Assembly (NCBI GenBank): GCA_900317555.1
Contig: ONHF01000017.1
Location: forward strand, 1-56,526
DNA: 56,526 nt
Origin: an uncultured Lachnospiraceae bacterium
GTDB taxonomy: Bacteria > Bacillota > Clostridia > Lachnospirales > Lachnospiraceae
Reading direction: 5' to 3'
In this document: in pieces, positions 34,195 through 42,991 of the stretch
How the letters are laid out: every line of letters begins with the position of its first letter
Numbering within the stretch: the first letter of the stretch is position 1
The notes under the pieces: generated by a model
What the model was told of the DNA's origin: nothing
Databases searched by the model: none
Seen by the model: only the letters and a program-made list of their open reading frames with translations
Made by a program: the position numbers and the translations under genes

Positions 34195-34325
34195 TCTGGT
34201 AACCTCCGGACTGTGCCCGCTTTTATACCTTTATTTTACACGATCTCGCCGCTCGGCGCAGAATAAATGATCAAGCCGCTCGGCGCCGGACCGCCTCGCT
34301 CAGTGCAGATCATTGACCGCACCAC

Positions 34326-35684
34326 TCAGTGCAGAACAAATCCGCAGAGCGTGAAGCACAAAACTGACAGCGCCGCCGAAATAATAACGTACGGGAGCTG
34401 CGTGAGAGCGTGCTCCATGTTTTCAATGCCGGCAGACTGGGACGCGAGAAGCGTTGCGTCCGCGTAGAAGCAGGCATGGCTTCCGAACGTGCCGCCCGAG
34501 ATCACGGCAGCCATAATCAGCACCGGATTCGCGCCAAGAGCAGCGCCGAGCGGAAATACAATCGGCGTAATGATCGAACTCATCCCCCAGTCGGAGCCGG
34601 TTGTAAAAGCAAGCACCGCGCCGAGGATGAACACTGCGGCAGGGAAGACTTCCGCAAACAGATACGGCTCCGCGATTTTGATGATGTAGTCGGTCATGCC
34701 CATTCTGGCGGACAGATCCTTCAGAACAAACGTGACAAGAAGCAGCGTCAGCGTCGGCAGCATGTCGGCAAAGCCGCGCATCACGCTGGCCAGGAACTGA
34801 TCCAGCGTCAGAATCTTTCTCGGAACATAAAGGAAGAAGCACAGGATCAGCGCGAGAATCACGGCCGAAAGAATGTCGTTTGTGATGACTGCGTACACAA
34901 CGAGCGTGCCCATCGGAATCAGAAAATTCCAGATGTTGCCTTCGGCTTCATCCTCCTCAAAAGCCTCGTGGTTATATTTACGGCTGCGCTCGGAGTAGAC
35001 CTGACCGGTCTTTTCGACGCGCTGGTAGGCTTTTTTCATCGGTCCGAGCTTCGGCATCCATCCCATGCAGAACAGGAAGACGATAATCAGCGTGATGATC
35101 GGGTAAAACAAATACGGTATCGCCATCGTATAAGCCTGCATCGCGCTTTTCACACCGAGCGAACGGACGCTGTCCTGCTGATAGAAGAGACTCGAGTAAA
35201 ATGCAGCCCAGGTAGAGAAAGGCAGCAGCACACAGACCGGCGCACCGGTGGAATCGAGCAGGTAGGCCAGCGTCTCACGCGGCAGCTTCTGGCGGTCACT
35301 GATTTTCTTCATGCAGGCGCCGATCGAAAGAACATTCAGATAATCGTCGACGAAAATCAGGATGCCCATGAGGAAGGTGGTGAGCAGTGTTTTGCGCTGG
35401 GTGTTGCAGATTTTAGAGATGTATCGGGAAAAGCCGAAGCTTCCTCTCGAATCGGTCAGAAGTCCGATCAGTCCGCCGAAAAGCAGGCAGACCAGCATGA
35501 CCCAGACGTTTTCCGAGAGCATATCTTGCAGGGACTGTCCCCACCCGGCAAGAAACCCGCCGTGGTAAACAAAGATGGCAGCGGCAATCGAGCCGGCAAT
35601 CATGAATTCCAGACAGCGCTTCGTCCAGACAGCGCCGATAATGATACACAATGTGATGATGATGGCTGCAAGTCCAAGATTCAT
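34326..35684 (-). CDS. NhaC-family Na+/H+ antiporter
   Basis: A 452-residue transporter with about 11-12 membrane segments. The motif FVDDYLNVLSIGACMKK and the late TGSDWGMSSIITPIVFPLG belong to the NhaC/YqkI group, some members of which exchange amino acids or malate/lactate. The start at 35684 (AAGGA 7 nt upstream) begins with the first membrane helix; the open frame above it would cross the 34-bp repeats. Its position behind an amino-acid/polyamine aminotransferase hints at a substrate or product antiporter instead of pure Na+ export. Confidence 0.85.
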   Translation of the reverse strand: MNLGLAAIIITLCIIIGAVWTKRCLEFMIAGSIAAAIFVYHGGFLAGWGQSLQDMLSENVWVMLVCLLFGGLIGLLTDSRGSFGFSRYISKICNTQRKTLLTTFLMGILIFVDDYLNVLSIGACMKKISDRQKLPRETLAYLLDSTGAPVCVLLPFSTWAAFYSSLFYQQDSVRSLGVKSAMQAYTMAIPYLFYPIITLIIVFLFCMGWMPKLGPMKKAYQRVEKTGQVYSERSRKYNHEAFEEDEAEGNIWNFLIPMGTLVVYAVITNDILSAVILALILCFFLYVPRKILTLDQFLASVMRGFADMLPTLTLLLVTFVLKDLSARMGMTDYIIKIAEPYLFAEVFPAAVFILGAVLAFTTGSDWGMSSIITPIVFPLGAALGANPVLIMAAVISGGTFGSHACFYADATLLASQSAGIENMEHALTQLPYVIISAALSVLCFTLCGFVLH

Positions 35685-35714
35685 AGCGGTTCCTTTCCGG
35701 CGTTTTGCGCGGGA

Positions 35715-35777
35715 TTTGCCTGTAAAGAGGCAGGCACCTGTGGAATGTTTTGCCTGTAAAGAGACAGACACCTGCGC
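35715..35777 (-). repeat. Two 34-bp direct repeats upstream of nhaC-type gene
   Basis: TTTGCCTGTAAAGAG followed by CAG-CACCTG occurs at 35715 and 35749 (offset 34 bp). Each contains a short hairpin (TGCCTG...CAGGCA in the first). They lie in the leader of the antiporter gene, after the aminotransferase terminator, and may be a tandem regulator site. Confidence 0.6.
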
Positions 35778-35786
35778 AAAACAAAC

Positions 35787-35817
35787 GGGGCATACTCCCT
35801 CCGCAAGAGTATACCCC
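35787..35817 (-). terminator. Terminator of the aminotransferase gene
   Basis: GGGGTATACTC/GAGTATGCCCC on the minus strand (11 bp, one G-U) with a 9-nt loop is followed by GTTTGTTTTG. Located 55 bp after the aminotransferase stop. Confidence 0.8.
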
Positions 35818-35872
35818 ATTGTATCTGTAAAACCTACATATAACTGTTGGACAGTGGTGCTGTTCCGAAAGA

Positions 35873-37249
35873 TTATTTGCCGGAAGCAACCAGCTTACGT
35901 GTGTCCGCAAGAGCTTCGTCCATGCGGGAAATGACATCCTTCATATCCTGCTCGGAAATGACGGCGGTGGGCTCGAAGCGGATGGTTTTTGCATTGACGA
36001 GCGTTCCGGCTGTCAAAACACGCCTTGCGAACAGCCCCTTCGATGTTTCATAACCAAGCCCGGTGGAGTGGAACTCGACCGCGAGCATCAGACCTGTACC
36101 GCGGACTTCCTGGATGATGTCCGGATACTTTTCAGCGAGAGACTGCAGGCCTGCCTTGAGAATTTCACCCTTCCGTTTGCAGACGCCCGGGATGTCGTTC
36201 TTCAGCATGTAGCGGATCGTCGCAAGAGCAGCCGCGCAGCAGAGCGGGTTGCCGCCGAAAGTAGGAGAGCCCAGAAGCCACGGGTTGTCAATCAGCTGCT
36301 GTACCCACATCTTCGGACGGCAGATCAGGCCTGTGATCGGGAGAATGCCGCCGCCGAATGCTTTGCCGAAGGTCATGATATCCGGCGTGACGCCTTCGTA
36401 TTCGCATCTCCACATGGTTCCCGTGCGGCCCATGCCGGTCTGGATTTCATCGAAGATCAGAGCGACACCGGTTTCGTCGCAGATCTTGCGGACTTCCTTA
36501 AGATATCCGTCCGGCGGGATGATAACACCGGCTTCACCCTGAATCGGTTCGAGGATGACGGCAGCGACCGGTTCGCCGACAGCCTGCAGGTTATGAATCG
36601 CCTTGCGGATGTCTTCCGCGACGCCGTACTGCACATGCTGTACCTGCTGTACCATCGGGGTGTAAGGAACACGGTAGGTGTTTTTGCCGCCGACCGAGAT
36701 TGCACCCATGCTCTTGCCGTGGAAAGCGCCGACCGTCGAGATGAACCAGCGGCCGCCGGTCGCGATACGTGCGAGCTTCAAGGCCATCTCTACCGCTTCC
36801 GCCCCGCCGTTTGTGAAGAAGCACTGCTGCAGATCGCCGGGGGTGATGTCAGCCATGGCTTTTGCAAGATATCCGCGTAGCGGGTCCAGCAGCTCCTGCG
36901 AGTGCAGCGCCTGATGCTTCAGCTGCTCGCGCACAACTTCCATGATTTCGGGATTTCTGTGGCCGCAGGTGTAGATGCCGAAGCCGCCCAGACAGTCGAT
37001 GAATTTTTCATCGTTCAGTCCGTAAACGTAAGCGCCCTCATCATACCATTCCAGAACAGCACCGTTCTCGGAATCCGACGACACCGATTTGCGGTATTTG
37101 AGCCAGCCCGGAGAAACATAGTTGTCGAAATAGTCGAGCGTATCGCTGACCATCTTTTTCTTCTCTTCCTTCGTGATTTCACTGGTATCTTTGCCGATCA
37201 GTCCGATGATCTCATCCAGATCTCTGATAACCTGCTGTTTGTCCGCCAT
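35873..37249 (-). CDS. Class III PLP aminotransferase, putrescine-aminotransferase-like
   Basis: A 458-residue fold-type I aminotransferase closest in layout to E. coli YgjG/PatA: an N-terminal helical extension, GGFGIYTCGHRNPEI, FFTNGGAEAVEMALKLAR, LIFDEIQTGMGRTG (PLP-contact Asp) and TFGKAFGGGILPI with the Schiff-base lysine in GKAFGGG. It would convert putrescine (or a similar diamine) and 2-oxoglutarate to 4-aminobutanal and glutamate. ATG 37249 has GGGAGG upstream. The leader contains a strong hairpin and an operator-like repeat (see 37275 and 37345). Divergent from a LuxR regulator. Confidence 0.88.
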   Translation of the reverse strand: MADKQQVIRDLDEIIGLIGKDTSEITKEEKKKMVSDTLDYFDNYVSPGWLKYRKSVSSDSENGAVLEWYDEGAYVYGLNDEKFIDCLGGFGIYTCGHRNPEIMEVVREQLKHQALHSQELLDPLRGYLAKAMADITPGDLQQCFFTNGGAEAVEMALKLARIATGGRWFISTVGAFHGKSMGAISVGGKNTYRVPYTPMVQQVQHVQYGVAEDIRKAIHNLQAVGEPVAAVILEPIQGEAGVIIPPDGYLKEVRKICDETGVALIFDEIQTGMGRTGTMWRCEYEGVTPDIMTFGKAFGGGILPITGLICRPKMWVQQLIDNPWLLGSPTFGGNPLCCAAALATIRYMLKNDIPGVCKRKGEILKAGLQSLAEKYPDIIQEVRGTGLMLAVEFHSTGLGYETSKGLFARRVLTAGTLVNAKTIRFEPTAVISEQDMKDVISRMDEALADTRKLVASGK

Positions 37250-37274
37250 GATGTTACCTCCCTTGTTGTGAAAA

Positions 37275-37319
37275 CAAAGGCGCATGCACTGACCTGATCA
37301 GTCACTACATGCGCCTTTG
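37275..37319 (-). promoter_or_regulatory. Attenuator-like hairpin in the aminotransferase leader
   Basis: Perfect 12-bp arms CAAAGGCGCATG and CATGCGCCTTTG with a smaller TGAC/GTCA stem inside. On the minus strand the last arm runs into TTTGTTTTC, the form of an intrinsic terminator, and GGGAGG plus the ATG follow within about 25 nt. A terminator-like hairpin between promoter and ribosome-binding site suggests conditional antitermination or translational control. Confidence 0.65.
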
Positions 37320-37344
37320 CATCCTTAGTATACACTTTTGCCGG

Positions 37345-37399
37345 TTCTTACTTCTGTAAGAATTGTCTTTATTATAGCGGCGCCGACCCGGCCGTACAA
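37345..37399 (-). promoter_or_regulatory. Aminotransferase promoter with operator-like repeat
   Basis: Minus strand: -35 TTGTAC (37394-37399), 17-bp spacer, -10 TATAAT (37371-37376). Just downstream is the inverted repeat TTCTTAC-TTCT-GTAAGAA (37345-37362). Its core ACTTCTGTAAGAA closely matches the repeat inside the divergent LuxR promoter. Confidence 0.65.
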
Positions 37400-37454
37400 T
37401 GGACTATAGATCGTATTTTTGTATACAATTATACGATTCAAGTGGAATGGCGGT

Positions 37455-37483
37455 TTGCTTTTATACTCCTGTAAGAGTATATT
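37455..37483 (+). promoter_or_regulatory. luxR-type gene promoter with operator in the spacer
   Basis: -35-like TTGCTT (37455-37460), 17 bp, -10 TATATT (37478-37483). The perfect inverted repeat TATACTC-CTGTAA-GAGTATA (37462-37481) fills the spacer. It shares ACT-CTGTAAGA with the repeat in the aminotransferase promoter, so one regulator, most simply the LuxR protein, may bind both. Confidence 0.55.
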
Positions 37484-37502
37484 AATGATATGGGAGGCAG
37501 CT

Positions 37503-38384
37503 ATGGAAAACTACGAAGTCATGGCAATCAGCGAGATTTTATATCATCTGTATGACACAGCGGACTTCATGCAGAGGCAGCAGCAGGTACTTTCCATGAC
37601 CCGCCGTTTTCTGTCCTGCTCTTTTGCGAGTATACTTCACGCGGGGGAGCCAAAACCGGACGGACGGCCTTCGTTCTGCCGCCCCGTCTGCGATCCGGCG
37701 TTATTTCTTCTCGCGGAGGAGAATTATATCCGGCTTTCGGGAGAAGATCATCTTCTTTGGGGATCGGAAGCCGGGCGCCCGGGCATCCTGCGTGAAAGCA
37801 GTCTTTTAAGCGACGAAAAGCGCCTGAGCACGCCGATTTACAAGGCTTGCTATGAGCCGTTTCAAGTGTATGACACCCTGCAGGCGAACCTGTTCGCGGG
37901 CAATACATTTCTTGGAGTATTCACATTTTACCGCACGCGCGAAGAGGGCGCATTCACGGATGAGGATGTCTTTGCGGTGCAGGTGCTGTCCAGCCATCTG
38001 ATCCGGTTTATGCAGGCGGAGGCCCTGCAGACGCGCGGTATCGCAGGCGCCGGCGGCGCGGCGATGTGGCCGCGCGGCGGTGCGGCGGCAGCGCGGGATG
38101 AATCGGCGCGTACCGCAACAATGACAGCCGCGCTTCCGGCTGCCATGCAGCGGCCGGAAGCGGAACCCCCGGAAGGCGCAATCACCGCTAATGCACCGCT
38201 CCTGCAGGAAACGCTGACGGAGCGGGAGAGTGAGATCCTCGGGCACCTGCTTGCCGGCGAGTCGGACGAGCAGATCACGCAGGAACTTTCGATTTCCTCC
38301 GGCACGCTCAAGAAACATCTGCAGCATATATATAGGAAGCTTGGCATTCAAGCAAGATGGGAACTGCTGCGATTCAAGCAGTGA
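37503..38384 (+). CDS. LuxR-family transcriptional regulator
   Basis: A 293-residue regulator. Residues about 1-180 look like a GAF-type sensor; about 181-235 is an Ala/Gly/Arg-rich, low-complexity linker; the C-terminal LuxR/GerE helix-turn-helix (LTERESEILGHLLAGESDEQ and ELSISSGTLKKHLQHIYRKL) is complete. The ATG at 37503 has GGGAGG upstream. No receiver domain is present. Divergent from the aminotransferase and likely its regulator; ligand unknown. Confidence 0.85.
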   Translation: MENYEVMAISEILYHLYDTADFMQRQQQVLSMTRRFLSCSFASILHAGEPKPDGRPSFCRPVCDPALFLLAEENYIRLSGEDHLLWGSEAGRPGILRESSLLSDEKRLSTPIYKACYEPFQVYDTLQANLFAGNTFLGVFTFYRTREEGAFTDEDVFAVQVLSSHLIRFMQAEALQTRGIAGAGGAAMWPRGGAAAARDESARTATMTAALPAAMQRPEAEPPEGAITANAPLLQETLTERESEILGHLLAGESDEQITQELSISSGTLKKHLQHIYRKLGIQARWELLRFKQ

Positions 38385-38422
38385 CCGCAGGGCATGGGAC
38401 AGAATCAACAGAGGGCAGAACC

Positions 38423-39982
38423 ATGATTGACTATGATGCCGTATGGCAGCAGCTGGAAAACAACGCCGGCCGCACCTTCACAACCACCCGCGGACTGAAA
38501 TTTACCTATTCGGTCATCGGGCATGAAATGAAAATCAGCCGCAAGGAAAAGTCTATTACTTATTCGACGGTCTGCCTTGCCCTGGACAATGCGGAATTAT
38601 TGAACTATTCGGTCAAAGGGCCGAAGGCTTTGAAGGTTTTCGGCGCCTCCTATCTGTATCCTGTCCTGCTGGATCTGGGGATTATCCATGTGCCGGACAA
38701 AGGCGCCCGGAAAGCCGCGCGGAAGTCAGCGTTGGCTGGCAGCGAGGATGCTGCGCACGAGGCGGCATCGGCCGGCAGGAGAAATGACGTGCGTGAGGCG
38801 GCATCGGCCGGCGGAAGAAATGGCGTGCGTGAGGCGGCGTTGACCGGCGGAAAGAGTGGCGCGCGGAAACGGCCGAAGCTTACGCTGGCTGACCTGCAGA
38901 TTGTTCGCGGCAGTGCAGCAGCTGTCGGCACAGCGGAGCACAATGCTGCTCCGGGGAGTCATGGCACAGCGGAGCACGATGTTGTTTCGGGGAGCAATAG
39001 CGCCGCGGAAAGCCATGTCCCTAAAGTGAGTATTATCATACCCTGTTATAACGCCGCAAAGCCGTGGCTGCGGCCTTCTTCCGACGACCCGGACATGAAA
39101 GTGCAGGTAACAGGAGCGGACGGAAAGCCAAGGACAATTCTGCATCGATGTATAGACAGTGTTTTGGGGCAGGATTTCAAGGATTTCGAGCTGATTCTTA
39201 TGGATGACGGAAGTCAGGATGAAACCGGGGCGATTCTGGACGCGTATGCCGCGGAAGATCCGCGGGTCACCGCGGTTCATAAGCCGAATTCCGGCGTGTC
39301 ATCGACAAGAAATCTGGCGCTCGATCTCGCAAAGGGCGAATATGTGCAGTTTCTGGATGCCGATGACTGGATCATTCCGGAGGCGACGGCACTGTTTGTG
39401 CATACACTGGAAGATCTGCACTGTGATATGGTGATAGCAGATTTCTATCGCGTCGTCGGTGAACATGCGGCGCCGAAGGGGGATATTGGGAGCGGGGAAG
39501 TTTTGACGAGGCAGGGATACGCCGATGAAATGATGAAGAACCCTGCGGATTTTTACTACGGCGTTATCTGGAATAAGTTTTTTCGCCGCTCGATCATTGA
39601 AAAGTTTCATCTTCGGATGGATGAGGATCTCAACTGGTGCGAGGACTTCATTTTCGTGCTCGAATATGTCCTGCACTGTGACAGGATCGCGCCGCTGCGT
39701 GTGCCGCTTTACTATTACGTCAAGACCGACGGGTCGCTCGTGGAAACGCAGAGTGCCGGCATAACCAGTTTTGTCCGGATGAAGATGAATGTCATTGAAT
39801 ATTACAACGAGTTCTACAAGCAGACTTATGACGGACTCGATTACGCGCTGCGCCGGCCGAGAATTATCGGCTTTCTGGTCGCGGCGGCCGGTGACGGGAC
39901 CGCGTTCGGCTTTGCTCCGTCGACAAAGAAGCTCGCGGATGTGATGGATGACGGGCTGTATGAGGGGCGAAGCGGGAAGTGA
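38423..39982 (+). CDS. Family 2 glycosyltransferase with unusual N-terminal domain and repeat linker
   Basis: A 519-residue protein. The N-terminal about 95 residues form a small alpha/beta domain of unknown type (ITYSTVCLALDNAELLNYSV). A linker of two tandem-repeat blocks (about 100-190) follows, then a GT-A glycosyltransferase: VSIIIPCYNAAKPW, DDGSQDETG, and the metal-binding motif FLDADDW. A stretch of about 25 residues is inserted between the first strand and HRCIDSVLGQ. Probably transfers a sugar to a surface polymer or lipid in the cytosol. ATG 38423 follows the LuxR stop by 38 bp; they may be co-transcribed. Confidence 0.85.
   Translation: MIDYDAVWQQLENNAGRTFTTTRGLKFTYSVIGHEMKISRKEKSITYSTVCLALDNAELLNYSVKGPKALKVFGASYLYPVLLDLGIIHVPDKGARKAARKSALAGSEDAAHEAASAGRRNDVREAASAGGRNGVREAALTGGKSGARKRPKLTLADLQIVRGSAAAVGTAEHNAAPGSHGTAEHDVVSGSNSAAESHVPKVSIIIPCYNAAKPWLRPSSDDPDMKVQVTGADGKPRTILHRCIDSVLGQDFKDFELILMDDGSQDETGAILDAYAAEDPRVTAVHKPNSGVSSTRNLALDLAKGEYVQFLDADDWIIPEATALFVHTLEDLHCDMVIADFYRVVGEHAAPKGDIGSGEVLTRQGYADEMMKNPADFYYGVIWNKFFRRSIIEKFHLRMDEDLNWCEDFIFVLEYVLHCDRIAPLRVPLYYYVKTDGSLVETQSAGITSFVRMKMNVIEYYNEFYKQTYDGLDYALRRPRIIGFLVAAAGDGTAFGFAPSTKKLADVMDDGLYEGRSGK
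38720..38863 (+). repeat. 36-bp in-frame tandem repeat, four units
   Basis: Units at 38720 (diverged), 38756, 38792 and 38828 encode dodecapeptides of the form REAASAGGRNGV. The two middle units differ at only a few bases. Part of the glycosyltransferase linker. Confidence 0.85.
38927..38998 (+). repeat. Second 36-bp in-frame repeat, two units
   Basis: GGCACAGCGGAGCAC starts each unit (38927, 38963), encoding GTAEH-x6-G peptides. It is unrelated in sequence to the neighbouring repeat but has the same unit length. Confidence 0.85.
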
Positions 39983-40001
39983 GAAGGAACGGACGCGGCG
40001 C

Positions 40002-41837
40002 TTACTCTTTTATCATAGCGCAGGTCGCCGGCAGCAGCAGTGAAACCTGCGTTCCGCCTTCTTTGCGGCGTGAGGCATGAATTCCATAGGAATCGCCATA
40101 GAACATACGCAGAATCGTATCGACGTTCCGGAAGCCGAGATGACCGGAGAGTTGTCCGGCATCATGCCGGGCAAGAATATCGATCATTTCATCGCTGATT
40201 CCATGGCCGTTGTCGACTACAATAATTTCCAAATCTTCCTGAGGCGCACCGGCTCCGTCAATATCCACTTCGTCTGCGCCATACCGTGGTTCCCGCGGCG
40301 CGCCGGCCCTGTCAATATCTGCGTTGTCCGCGCATCGCCGCGGTTTTCGCGCCGCGCTTACTTTAACCAGTCCGTCATCAACCCCTTCGAGACCGTGAAT
40401 GATCGCGTTCTCCACAACCGGTTGCAGGATCAGCTTGGGAACGATACAACGCATCAGATCCTCCGGAACCTCACATTCGTAAGAAAAGGAATATCCGAAC
40501 CGGAATTCCTGAATATTGCAGTAATTTTCGACCATGTCCAGCTCTTCGGAGAGCGTAATAAACTGGCGGTTCGAGATACTCTGGCGCAGGAGAACGGCAA
40601 GATTCTGCGAAAGCCGCGCCACCTCCGGAACCCGATGATCTATGCCGACCCACTTGATGGTATCGAGCGTATTGTAAAGAAAATGCGGATTCAGCTGCGC
40701 CTGCAGCATCCGGATTTTTGTCTCATTCAGCTGCTTCTGCTGGCGAATCTGTTCTTCTATGTTTTCGCGCAGACGTACTGTCGTTTTGTTGAATCCTTCT
40801 GCAAGAAGCCCCAGCTCATCATCGCGGTCCATATGCACCTGCGCATTCATGTTGCCGTGCCGGAAGCTTCGCATCGCGGCACCGAGTTCTGCAATCGGCC
40901 GGGACAGATACCGGGACATATAATTTGCAAACAAAAGTCCCAGAGGCACCATCAGAACACTGAAGAACAAAACAACATTCAGCAGAGAATGAAAGATCCC
41001 CGCAGATAAGGCGGGTGCTGTCAGATACACCAGAGTCAGTCCGGTTGCGCCGATCGGGACACTGTAGAAATTATCGGGATAATCCTGCCTTACCGGCTGA
41101 CCGGAGAGAAGATTTCCGCGGAAGCGCGCGGCCGCGTCACGATCGGCGAGGGCACCCGCACTGTATACAGGCTCCCAGAAACGGTTCATCACCAGAATAC
41201 CTTCATCCGCTCCATAGGAACCCTGCAGGAGCAGGTCCAGCCCTGCTTTCCGGATTGTGACGACGGCATATCCTTCATTTTCCTGAATCTGCCCTGCAAT
41301 CTGAATGCAGGGTTCGCGGCTGCTGTTCGAAGCAATGCTCAGAGAACTGTCTGCCGCAAGGTCTCCCGCGTAGCCGGCTCTGTACACTACTTTGCCCCTG
41401 GATTCCCGGGCTTTTGCCAGAATGCCGAAGTCGGTGGGAAGAGTCCGGCTCTCGGTACCGCTGCCTGTCGAGTAAATGCGTTTTCCGCCGGAATAGATGT
41501 CTGCTGTTGCAAAGTCCCGCAGTTCACCGGTTTTCCGGTACAAAGCAGCGTAGACATTGTGCGACTGGACCTTGCCGCTCATCAGTGCAGCCGCGATATC
41601 CGGATCTTCCGCGACTTCCCGGATTCCGTTTTCGGAAAGCGCGAAAGCATCCGAAAGAATAGACGCAATCTGGTCCTGCCGATGCAGATCCTGCCTCGAC
41701 AAATCCTTCTGCGCCTGATATCGGAACAAACCTACAAGAAGGAAGCCGCTGACCGCGATCGGAATAACCGAAGAGGCAATAAAATACAGCTGCAGCTGCC
41801 GCTTATACGATTTCTGAATGTAGCTGCGAATTTTCAT
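40002..41837 (-). CDS. YesM/LytS-type sensor histidine kinase
   Basis: A 611-residue membrane kinase: N-terminal membrane segment (about 16-34), extracytoplasmic Cache-like sensor (about 35-280), second membrane segment, HAMP (about 305-355), HisKA_5 phosphoacceptor motif LNPHFLYNTLDTIKW, and an HATPase domain with N-box ENAIIHG and G-box VVDNGHGI. The ATPase domain is interrupted by a 36-residue imperfect tandem repeat between two strands. The start overlaps the end of the upstream binding-protein gene by 4 bp, so the binding protein and kinase are made together; partner regulator at 42992. Confidence 0.9.
   Translation of the reverse strand: MKIRSYIQKSYKRQLQLYFIASSVIPIAVSGFLLVGLFRYQAQKDLSRQDLHRQDQIASILSDAFALSENGIREVAEDPDIAAALMSGKVQSHNVYAALYRKTGELRDFATADIYSGGKRIYSTGSGTESRTLPTDFGILAKARESRGKVVYRAGYAGDLAADSSLSIASNSSREPCIQIAGQIQENEGYAVVTIRKAGLDLLLQGSYGADEGILVMNRFWEPVYSAGALADRDAAARFRGNLLSGQPVRQDYPDNFYSVPIGATGLTLVYLTAPALSAGIFHSLLNVVLFFSVLMVPLGLLFANYMSRYLSRPIAELGAAMRSFRHGNMNAQVHMDRDDELGLLAEGFNKTTVRLRENIEEQIRQQKQLNETKIRMLQAQLNPHFLYNTLDTIKWVGIDHRVPEVARLSQNLAVLLRQSISNRQFITLSEELDMVENYCNIQEFRFGYSFSYECEVPEDLMRCIVPKLILQPVVENAIIHGLEGVDDGLVKVSAARKPRRCADNADIDRAGAPREPRYGADEVDIDGAGAPQEDLEIIVVDNGHGISDEMIDILARHDAGQLSGHLGFRNVDTILRMFYGDSYGIHASRRKEGGTQVSLLLPATCAMIKE
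40243..40350 (-). repeat. 54-bp in-frame tandem repeat in the kinase ATPase domain
   Basis: Two adjacent 54-bp units (40243-40296, 40297-40350), each starting GGCGC-CCGGC on the plus strand, encode DIDxAGAP-type peptides. They lie between the N-box and G-box strands, an uncommon place for expandable repeats because it is next to the nucleotide lid. Confidence 0.8.
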
Positions 41838-42925
41838 GCATTCTCCTGCCGCATGTACGAAAGAAATTTTTCGAGCATGTCACGACCGTCTTTGCTTGCA
41901 CCGGATACGTCGAACGGCAGAATGCGCAGTGTACCGGTGTCCTGCTCCGAAAGCCCGTTCGTGCCGCGGATCGTTTCATTCACATCAGTCCGTACCGAAC
42001 GGCGGAAGAGATTGGTTTCCACATATTTTTGAACGGGACGGTCAATGACAAAATCCGCAAAGCGTTTTGCGTTCTCTTTGTGCGGCGCATTTTTTACAAT
42101 CGCGACGCAGTCCGGAACTGCGCTTGTCCCTTCCTCCGGATAAATCATGCCGATATCGCTGCCGCCCGCCATGAAATTCAGCGCGGTCTCCTCCAGCGTG
42201 ATGCCGACCATGCGGGTACCGGATGCCACTTCTCGGGGCACATCTCCGGAACCGGCAGCCAGATGTCCTCCGAGCTGCTCCGCAAACTGCTCCAGCAACT
42301 CTTCCTCCCGCATTCCCCAGCCTTGCGTGTCATTCACAAGTTTGAGCGTTTCCAGTATCGTGATGCTGGTACCTGATTTTTGAGGATCGGCAAAACTGAT
42401 CTGTCCGCTCCATTTGCCGTCCAGAAAATCTTTCCAGCTGCGCGGCGCGTTTTCCCGCGCGACAAGCTTGCTGTTATAGATGAAGACAATCGGAAGCTCG
42501 GTGAAAGGAGTCCAGGTACCGTCGCAGGAGCGGAACGAAGAACTGATATTGTCTTCGAGCGGTGAATGATACGGGGCAAAACAATCCCGATACGCCTCCA
42601 GATTCTCCGCGCCGCCGCCGAACATGATGTCGGCGGGAAATATTGTGCCGGATGTGCCGGAAGCGAGAGCGGACTGCTCCTGCCGGATTCTGCGCAGCAT
42701 CTGCGTGGTTCCGCCTGCCTGCACATCGACCCAGATACCCGTCTGATCCTCGAACTCCTCGATCACAGGGCGATAGACTTCTTCCTTGTGGGCGGTGTAG
42801 ATAACCAGCCGCTGCCCGTCGGAAGGAGGCGTGACAGAAACGTTCTGCGCTGACGCACAACCGGTAAGTATCGCAGCGGATGCGATCATGAAGCAGATTA
42901 ACTTTTTGTTCAGTCCGGTTTTCAT
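41834..42925 (-). CDS. AfuA/PgtC-like periplasmic binding lipoprotein, probable kinase partner
   Basis: A 363-residue type 2 binding protein with lipobox LTGC (Cys at about 23), then LVIYTAHKEEVYRPVIEEFE and GTTQMLRRI, the entry of the iron/phosphoglycerate-type family. It is the first gene of a unit with the histidine kinase and not of the transporter, as with PgtC next to PgtB. This suggests that it presents its ligand to the kinase sensor domain. Another binding protein (43908) serves the transporter. Confidence 0.85.
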   Translation of the reverse strand: MKTGLNKKLICFMIASAAILTGCASAQNVSVTPPSDGQRLVIYTAHKEEVYRPVIEEFEDQTGIWVDVQAGGTTQMLRRIRQEQSALASGTSGTIFPADIMFGGGAENLEAYRDCFAPYHSPLEDNISSSFRSCDGTWTPFTELPIVFIYNSKLVARENAPRSWKDFLDGKWSGQISFADPQKSGTSITILETLKLVNDTQGWGMREEELLEQFAEQLGGHLAAGSGDVPREVASGTRMVGITLEETALNFMAGGSDIGMIYPEEGTSAVPDCVAIVKNAPHKENAKRFADFVIDRPVQKYVETNLFRRSVRTDVNETIRGTNGLSEQDTGTLRILPFDVSGASKDGRDMLEKFLSYMRQENA

Positions 42926-42934
42926 GATTTAAGA

Positions 42935-42959
42935 ATAGCACATTTTGCTATGTTACAAT
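42935..42959 (+). promoter_or_regulatory. Divergent promoter region of sensor and regulator genes
   Basis: An extended -10 TG-T-TACAAT (42951-42959) serves the response regulator. Just upstream is the inverted repeat ATAGCA-CATTT-TGCTAT (42935-42951). No clear -35 is seen on the plus side. The gap between the two divergent start codons is only 66 bp. Confidence 0.45.
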
Positions 42960-42991
42960 AAAGGGAACGACAGGAAAGAGGGGAAACTGCC

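Noticed and set aside
33526-34266. 246-codon plus-strand frame
   Set aside because: Antisense to the cytidylate-kinase-like gene, which has a recognisable P-loop.
34410-35759. 449-codon plus-strand frame
   Set aside because: Antisense to the NhaC-type antiporter; highly charged, repetitive composition typical of an antisense frame to a membrane protein.
40077-41009. 310-codon plus-strand frame
   Set aside because: Antisense to the histidine kinase, which has all its motifs.
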